Assembly: GCA_023484675.1 (NCBI GenBank)
Contig: JAMDAP010000006.1
Span: 1 to 10,083, forward strand
DNA: 10,083 nt
Direction of reading: 5' to 3'
From: Bacillota bacterium
GTDB lineage: Bacteria; Bacillota_E; Symbiobacteriia; JAMDAP01
Shown here: piece after piece, positions 5,559 to 10,083 of the stretch
Layout: each line of letters starts with the position of its first letter
Numbering within the stretch: the first letter of the stretch is position 1
Made by a program: the position numbers and the translations under genes
The notes under the pieces: model-generated
What the model was told of the DNA's origin: nothing
The model's database searches: none
What the model saw: the letters and a program-made list of their open reading frames with translations, nothing else

Positions 5559-6638
5559 ATGGGAGCAAGATGGATTCCGCACGTTGGGTCCACTGGCCTG
5601 GTCCTGGGGTTGGTCCTGGCCCTTTCCGTAGCGGGAACAGCCTGGGCTGAGGGAGGGGAGAGCCAGTCAGCGCCTGCTGTGGCTGTACCGTCGACCGGAG
5701 GCATCCGGGTGCGGTCGATGGACCTGTCGTTACGACCCGAGTACGACACGAGCGGTGCCCTCATCATTTATGACTTCACCCTGGCCAACACCGCCGCCGC
5801 CGCTTACGACGGCGAGGTGTGGTTTCACGTGCCCAAGGGTGCCACGAAGCAGGTGCACGTGTGTGAACAGGTGGATGGCAACAAGCACGCCATCTGCCGG
5901 CCCTACACGACCACCAACGACGGCGACGAGAGCACGCTGACGTGGACGCCCAGCAAGCCCATAGGCGCCGGGCAGAGCTACCCCCTCTACATTGAGTACT
6001 ACTACAACCCCATTCAGGGGAAAGGCACCAAGACCGTGGATTTCCGGTATCATCCGTCCTATCCGGTGGATCAGCTCAACCTGGACGTGGCCCAGCCGGC
6101 GCGGTCCTCCGGCTTTACCCTGGAGCCCGCGGCTACTGGCAGACTCACAGCTGACGACGGCCTGACCTACTACACCTACAATCTCAAGAACGGGTCGGCC
6201 GACAACCCGCTGGAGTTGAAGGTTTCCTACACCAAGGAAGACAATCGCCCCTCCGTGGTTACGGCCGGCACCTCCGGCGCGGTCGCGCAGCCCGGTTCCA
6301 GGTCCACGGTGGCGGCGGTAGCGGCACTGATTCTGGCTGCGTTCGGGGGCATGATGGCGTTGGGCCTGCGAAGCCCCCGGCCGCAGTACGCCACGGGCCG
6401 CCCCGGCGCAAGTCGCCCGCGGCGAGAGAGCGCACCGAGGTCACGGCCCAAGGCCTCAGCCGCTCATCCGAACGGCAGCGGGACGGCCGGAAGCGCGGGC
6501 AGTGCAGCGAGGCCGGCCCCGGTCCGCGATGACGCTCAGGAGCTGCTGCGCATGGCCCGCCGCCGCTTGTTGGAAGGCAAGATCAGCGAGGAGACGTATC
6601 AGGCCATCGTCCGGGATATCGAGGAAGGACGGGGCTAA
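5559..6638 (+). CDS. Exported, membrane-anchored protein with C-terminal SHOCT-like motif
   Basis: The protein has 359 residues starting at ATG 5559, chosen because GGAGGGAG lies just upstream and a clear signal peptide begins there (hydrophobic core GLVLGLVLALSVAG, cleavage probably after AWA at 30). An upstream in-frame ATG at 5433 would bury the signal peptide. Residues 31-230 are an extracytoplasmic, Tyr/Thr-rich region, probably beta-sandwich, with cysteines at 102 and 113 that could form a disulfide. One transmembrane helix spans about 249-270, then an Arg/Ser/Ala/Gly-rich linker, then RMARRRLLEGKISEETYQAIVRDIEE (about 331-356), which resembles a SHOCT motif and would be cytoplasmic. 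I do not recognise a named family. Its place at the head of a ccmF-ccmH operon suggests a role in cytochrome c assembly or the cell-surface redox chain. A similar protein starts at 9897. Confidence 0.8.
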   Translation: MGARWIPHVGSTGLVLGLVLALSVAGTAWAEGGESQSAPAVAVPSTGGIRVRSMDLSLRPEYDTSGALIIYDFTLANTAAAAYDGEVWFHVPKGATKQVHVCEQVDGNKHAICRPYTTTNDGDESTLTWTPSKPIGAGQSYPLYIEYYYNPIQGKGTKTVDFRYHPSYPVDQLNLDVAQPARSSGFTLEPAATGRLTADDGLTYYTYNLKNGSADNPLELKVSYTKEDNRPSVVTAGTSGAVAQPGSRSTVAAVAALILAAFGGMMALGLRSPRPQYATGRPGASRPRRESAPRSRPKASAAHPNGSGTAGSAGSAARPAPVRDDAQELLRMARRRLLEGKISEETYQAIVRDIEEGRG

Positions 6639-6644
6639 CGCCAG

Positions 6645-6660
6645 CGCCTCCTTGGAGGCG
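6645..6660. repeat. Perfect 16-bp palindrome after the SHOCT-type gene
   Basis: CGCCTCCTTGGAGGCG begins seven bases after the stop codon. As RNA it could fold to a six-pair stem with a four-base loop. No T-run follows, so it may be a processing or stability element rather than a terminator. Confidence 0.45.
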
Positions 6661-6834
6661 ATGGACCGCTGGTGCCGGCGACGTCGAGGGTCGTAACGCT
6701 GAAGCTGAACGGGATTGGCAACGGTCCGGCGCGGGACTTCAAGTGGACGCGCAACCCGTGAGCCCTGACGTCACAGACCCCGCGGCAATGCAACAACAGG
6801 TCGGAGAGCAAGCCTCTACGAGGGGAGAAGCCTC

Positions 6835-8835
6835 ATGAACCTCACCAATCTCAGCGGCCTCGGAAGCTCCTTGATGATGGTCTCCCTGGCGGTGGCCGTC
6901 TGGTCTGTCCCGGCGTACGCCATGGGCCTGAAGCGGCGCGACGAACGCCTTGTTGCCAGCGGTCGCGCCGCCGTCCTGGGGCAGGCCTTCCTGTTGACCC
7001 TGGCCATGGTGATCCTCTGGGCCCAGTTTGCCGGCAGCGACTTCGCCAACCGCTACGTGGCCGAGCATTCCTCCACCGACCTGAGCCTTGGTTTCCGGCT
7101 GTCCGCGCTGTGGGCCGGCAACGAGGGCTCGATGCTGCTCTGGGCGTGGGTGCTGTCCATCTACTCGGCCATCATTGCCTTTCAGAGAGGTGACGAGGGC
7201 CGCGAGATGACGCCCTACGTCAACCTCATCCTGCAGGGCCTCGGCCTGTTCTTCGTCTTCATCTTGAACTTCGTCAGCTTCCCCTTTGCCAGCCTCAACC
7301 CTGTGCCTGTGGAGGGGATGGGACTGAATCCCCTGCTCCAGGATCCAGGCATGGTCATTCATCCGCCCACCCTGTACCTGGGATACGTTGGCTTCTCGGT
7401 CCCCTTCGCCTACGCCATGGCGGCACTCCGGCTGCGGCGTGCGGACGATACCTGGATCAAGGTGACGCGGCGCTGGACCCTGATTGCCTGGCTGTTCCTG
7501 TCCATTGGGATTATCTTTGGCGGTCAATGGGCCTATGTTGTTCTAGGCTGGGGTGGCTACTGGGGCTGGGACCCGGTGGAGAACGCCTCACTTCTGCCCT
7601 GGCTGACCGGCACCGCCTTCTTCCATTCGGTCATGATCCAGGAGCGGCGGGGCATGCTGAAGGGCTGGAACGTGGGCCTAATCATCGGGACCTTCATTCT
7701 GACCATCTTCGGTACCTTTCTCACCCGTTCGGGCGTTCTGGCCTCGGTTCACGCCTTCGGCGACTCCACCCTGGGAGCCTGGTTCTTCGCCTTCATGGGA
7801 GTGATTCTGGCGGGGTCTCTCTACCTGGCCATCGACCGCATCCCCCTGCTGAAGAGCGACAACCAGTTTGAGGCTATGGTCAGCAAGGAGTCCAGCTTTC
7901 TGCTCAACAACCTCATCCTGGTGGGCATGGCTTTCGCCGTGTTCTTCGGCACGGTCTTTCCACTCATCTCGGAGTGGGTCCGCGGGGTCAAGGTAACTGT
8001 GGGGACGCCCTACTTCAACGCCATAGCTGCCCCTATCGGGACGATGCTCATTCTCCTCATTGGCATCTGCCCTCTCATTCCCTGGAAGAAAGCTTCACTG
8101 CGCAATCTGGCCCAGAACTTCGCGTGCCCCCTGGCGGTGGGCGTGGCGGCGGCGGGCCTGCTCTTCTGGGCTGACGTGCGGAGGCCCGTCGCTGTGCTGG
8201 CCTTTAGCGTCTGCGCCTTCGTTCTGGCCACGGTCGCCCTGGAGTTCATCCGCGGTGTGCGCGTGCGCCTCAGGACCACCAGCGAGAACCTACTGGAGGC
8301 GGTTTGGCACCTGGTCTCCCGCAACCGGCGGCGCTGGGGCGGTTACCTGGTTCACATCGCCATCATCCTGATGACGATCGGCATCGTGGGCTCCACCTCG
8401 TTCCAGCAGACGAACATGTACACGGCGCAGCCCGGGCAGACCATGACGGTTGGGGACTACGCCGTTACCTACACGGGTTTGCGCCAGCAGAGCCAGGGCC
8501 GCACCGGCATTGTCTACGCCGATCTGGGCGTGGCCCGCAAGGGCTCGCAATTGGGCCTCCTGCGCGCCCAGAAGGAGTTCCACCCCGGCTCTGACCAGCC
8601 CACGACCCGCGTCGGCATTCTGGGTGGCTATCGGGAGGACCTGTACGTCATCCTGAATGGCTGGGAAGAGGACCAGACGGCCAACTTCAAGCTGGTCGTG
8701 AACCCGCTCATAGCCTGGCTCTGGATCGGCTGGTACGTGCTGGCGGCCGGCACCGTGTTCGCCGCCTGGCCCGCCCGCCGTCCGGCGTTCGTCGCACAGG
8801 CTCAGACTCACCCGGCCATGGCTCACGCCGACTGA
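6835..8835 (+). CDS. ccmF: Cytochrome c maturation haem lyase subunit CcmF
   Basis: The product of 666 residues is a normal-length CcmF, the integral membrane core of the System I haem lyase that joins haem from CcmE to apocytochrome c on the outer face of the membrane. The WWD haem-handling domain LGWGGYWGWDPVEN is at 237-250. The four family histidines are in place: H176 (GMVIHPP), H264 (FFHS), H306 (SVHAF) and H507 (YLVHIA). The conserved NEGSMLLWAW is at 96-105. There are many hydrophobic helices, and an extracytoplasmic domain at about 522-620 lies before the last helix (IAWLWIGWYVLAAGTVFAAW). ATG 6835 has AGGGGAG at 6821-6827. ccmH begins 14 bases after the stop. The 196 bases before it hold no recognisable ccmE, the usual upstream partner. 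Confidence 0.97.
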   Translation: MNLTNLSGLGSSLMMVSLAVAVWSVPAYAMGLKRRDERLVASGRAAVLGQAFLLTLAMVILWAQFAGSDFANRYVAEHSSTDLSLGFRLSALWAGNEGSMLLWAWVLSIYSAIIAFQRGDEGREMTPYVNLILQGLGLFFVFILNFVSFPFASLNPVPVEGMGLNPLLQDPGMVIHPPTLYLGYVGFSVPFAYAMAALRLRRADDTWIKVTRRWTLIAWLFLSIGIIFGGQWAYVVLGWGGYWGWDPVENASLLPWLTGTAFFHSVMIQERRGMLKGWNVGLIIGTFILTIFGTFLTRSGVLASVHAFGDSTLGAWFFAFMGVILAGSLYLAIDRIPLLKSDNQFEAMVSKESSFLLNNLILVGMAFAVFFGTVFPLISEWVRGVKVTVGTPYFNAIAAPIGTMLILLIGICPLIPWKKASLRNLAQNFACPLAVGVAAAGLLFWADVRRPVAVLAFSVCAFVLATVALEFIRGVRVRLRTTSENLLEAVWHLVSRNRRRWGGYLVHIAIILMTIGIVGSTSFQQTNMYTAQPGQTMTVGDYAVTYTGLRQQSQGRTGIVYADLGVARKGSQLGLLRAQKEFHPGSDQPTTRVGILGGYREDLYVILNGWEEDQTANFKLVVNPLIAWLWIGWYVLAAGTVFAAWPARRPAFVAQAQTHPAMAHAD

Positions 8836-8849
8836 GAGGAGGTCCTTCA

Positions 8850-9371
8850 TTGGGACAGCATTGCCACCGCTCCCGACTCACCTTGCTCCTGGCCTCCCTG
8901 GTGCTGCTCGCCGTTCTTCCGGCCTCCGCCCTGGCCGAGCCCCCTATGGGTCCCCCCAGGGAAATCGACACCCGTACCCTGCCGGTGGAGCAGAGCCTCG
9001 TCTGTCAGTGCGGCTGCACCATGGCCGTGGCTGTCTGTGACTGCGGGACGGCAGATGAGTTCCGCAAGGAAATTCGGGCCATGATGGACCGTGGTCAGGG
9101 CAAGGACGCCATTCTGGCCTCATACGTGGCCAAGTATGGCGAAAAGGTCCTTACCGCTCCGACCAAACGAGGGTTCAATCTGACCGCCTGGATCATGCCC
9201 TTTGTTGCTCTGGCACTGGGCGGTGCGCTCCTCGTCACCCTGCTGCGCCGTTGGTCCCGAGCATTTCAGGCCAGTCCGGCCTCCGCGTTGGCCGCCGATG
9301 CACCCTTGACGGCCGAGGAGGAGGCACTCTACGAGGCCACGGTCGCCGACCTGCTCAGGGACAACTTCTAG
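8850..9371 (+). CDS. ccmH: CcmH-type thiol-disulfide protein of cytochrome c maturation
   Basis: The protein has 173 residues. CcmH keeps the CxxCH cysteines of apocytochrome c reduced and presents the apoprotein to CcmF. TTG 8850 is the start, set by AGGAGG at 8837-8842. A signal peptide is clear (LLLASLVLLAVLPASALA, cleavage near 29). The redox segment is LVCQCGCTMAVAVCDC, with cysteines at 52, 54, 56, 63 and 65, followed by the helical GTADEFRKEIRAMMDRGQG and the typical ILASYVAKYGEKVL. One transmembrane helix spans about 113-132, with a short C-terminal acidic tail. The pattern differs from the textbook LRCxxC of proteobacterial CcmH, although the surrounding fold motifs match well. It is co-transcribed with ccmF and the next gene, with a gap of 11 bases downstream. 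Confidence 0.93.
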   Translation: MGQHCHRSRLTLLLASLVLLAVLPASALAEPPMGPPREIDTRTLPVEQSLVCQCGCTMAVAVCDCGTADEFRKEIRAMMDRGQGKDAILASYVAKYGEKVLTAPTKRGFNLTAWIMPFVALALGGALLVTLLRRWSRAFQASPASALAADAPLTAEEEALYEATVADLLRDNF

Positions 9372-9382
9372 GAGGGACTTCC

Positions 9383-9886
9383 ATGTACGCCGCCGTCTTC
9401 GTTCTCGCCGTCGGGTTGGTGCTTTACGTGGTAGGCCGCCCCCTGATCGGCCCCGATGCCGTTCCGGAGGGGTTCTGGCTTGAACCGGAGGGGGCGCCGT
9501 CCGCCCTGGAACGGGAAAGGATCCTGACCGCCCTGGCCGAGGTGGAGAACGATTATCAGATGAACAAGCTCTCCCCCGGTGACTATGAGGAGCTCAAGGC
9601 GCGCTACACCAGGATGGCCCTCGCTCTGCTGCCCGCGAGTGCACTGCGTGCGGCGGCGCCGCCCCAGCGCCGCTCCGCCAGGGATGAACGCTCGTTTCTG
9701 GCGGACGTGGAGGCAGAGGCGGAGGCCCTGTTGACCTCGCTGGCTGAGGCCGGCGGCCCCACCGGCGCCTCCGCATCGGCTGACGGAACCGACTCAGGGT
9801 CCCTGGCACGGTTCTGCCACAGCTGTGGCGCCGCGCTGGCGCATCCCGGCCAGCGGTACTGCCAGGCCTGCGGCCAGGCACTGTAG
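9383..9886 (+). CDS. CcmI-like membrane protein with C-terminal zinc ribbon
   Basis: The protein has 167 residues starting at ATG 9383, which follows AGGAGGG (9370-9376) by six bases. The start is an N-terminal membrane helix (YAAVFVLAVGLVLYVVGRPL, 2-21). A charged helical hairpin comes next, with ALAEVENDYQMNKLSPGDYEELKARYTRMALALL (about 50-83), resembling the conserved part of CcmI and of short SHOCT-like modules. The C-terminus is a zinc ribbon, CHSC at 145-148 and CQAC at 160-163. CcmI holds apocytochrome c for the CcmFH complex in Proteobacteria. This version lacks the large TPR domain of those proteins, so a full CcmI role is uncertain. Position right after ccmH supports a job in the same complex. 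Confidence 0.8.
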   Translation: MYAAVFVLAVGLVLYVVGRPLIGPDAVPEGFWLEPEGAPSALERERILTALAEVENDYQMNKLSPGDYEELKARYTRMALALLPASALRAAAPPQRRSARDERSFLADVEAEAEALLTSLAEAGGPTGASASADGTDSGSLARFCHSCGAALAHPGQRYCQACGQAL

Positions 9887-9896
9887 GAGGCGCGTC

Positions 9897-10083
9897 ATGA
9901 AACCAACAAACGACTCTTCCGCGGTCCTCCGGCTCGATCACCCGCCTGACCATTCCAGCCCTGCTGGCGGCCTCCATGTTATTGCTTCCTTCGCGCGTCC
10001 TGGCCGAGGGCGGCAGAGAGACCGCCGCCTCCCCGGCAGTGCCCAGCCCTGCCGCGGTGCCGGCTGGGCGGCTGGAGTCCGAC
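9897..10083 (+). CDS. Start of a second signal-peptide protein resembling the first gene of the operon; apparent frameshift
   Basis: ATG 9897 has an ideal AGGAGG (9885-9890), but its frame soon gives Arg/Pro/Gly-rich sequence unlike a real protein. From 9931, one base out of that frame, the reading is GSITRLTIPALLAASMLLL, then PSRVLAEGG: a convincing signal peptide ending in AEGG, the same residues that follow cleavage in the 5559-6638 product (AWAEGG). It continues open, Ala/Pro-rich, to the window edge. Removing one C from the run near 9928-9930 would restore a single frame from the ATG. Either the gene is frameshifted or the base is a sequencing error. Most of the protein lies outside the window, so its family beyond this similarity is unknown. 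Confidence 0.65.
   Translation, partial: MKPTNDSSAVLRLDHPPDHSSPAGGLHVIASFARPGRGRQRDRRLPGSAQPCRGAGWAAGVR

Noticed and set aside
6739..7527. 262-aa minus-strand frame opposite the ccmF start
   Set aside because: Opposes a certain membrane protein and has low-complexity, charged composition typical of a shadow frame.

Overview
The window is high-GC DNA with strong AGGAGG-type ribosome binding sites and frequent GTG and TTG starts. Bacteria-type genes (a YunC/DUF1805 protein, a HymA/HymB-style NuoE-NuoF pair, an ECF transporter S component, and a System I cytochrome c maturation cluster) suggest a high-GC, probably thermophilic or anaerobic, Gram-positive-lineage bacterium near Bacillota. That placement is inference. 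All convincing genes lie on the + strand. I see no rRNA, tRNA, CRISPR array, transposase or origin.

Left part (1-2954). After the tail of an unrecognised gene comes a MoeB/ThiF-type adenylyltransferase fused to a rhodanese domain (MoeZ architecture). It overlaps a JAMM/Mov34 metallopeptidase. Together they resemble the activating and processing enzymes of a sulfur-carrier (MoaD/ThiS/CysO-like) pathway, although the carrier itself is not here. A TATAAT box overlaps the peptidase stop codon. It is followed by a 19-bp tandem repeat and then a monofunctional proline dehydrogenase, which ends at a good intrinsic terminator.

Middle part (3040-4760). This is a graveyard of a NuoE-NuoF (HymAB/HydAB-like) module and an ECF transporter S component. 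NuoE has lost its start codon and central segment. NuoF has three single-base frame breaks, a conserved Trp changed to Gly, and an in-frame loss of most of its C-terminal half. The remaining ferredoxin motif runs directly into the last three membrane segments of the ECF protein. Each large junction falls in a short stretch that reads sensibly in both parent frames, which is the signature of microhomology deletions (or of misassembly). A complete yunC follows, then a strong hairpin terminator.

Right part (5270-10083). A promoter with a perfect 12-bp palindrome and a leader hairpin precedes a cytochrome c maturation operon. The order is: a secreted, membrane-anchored protein with a SHOCT-like cytoplasmic tail; CcmF; CcmH with an unusual Cys pattern; a CcmI-like zinc-ribbon membrane protein; and the start of a second signal-peptide protein resembling the first, which carries an apparent one-base frameshift. 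CcmF and CcmH act at haem attachment to apocytochrome c. The two exported proteins are probable accessory factors of unknown role. No ccmE, ccmABC or ccmG is seen in the window.
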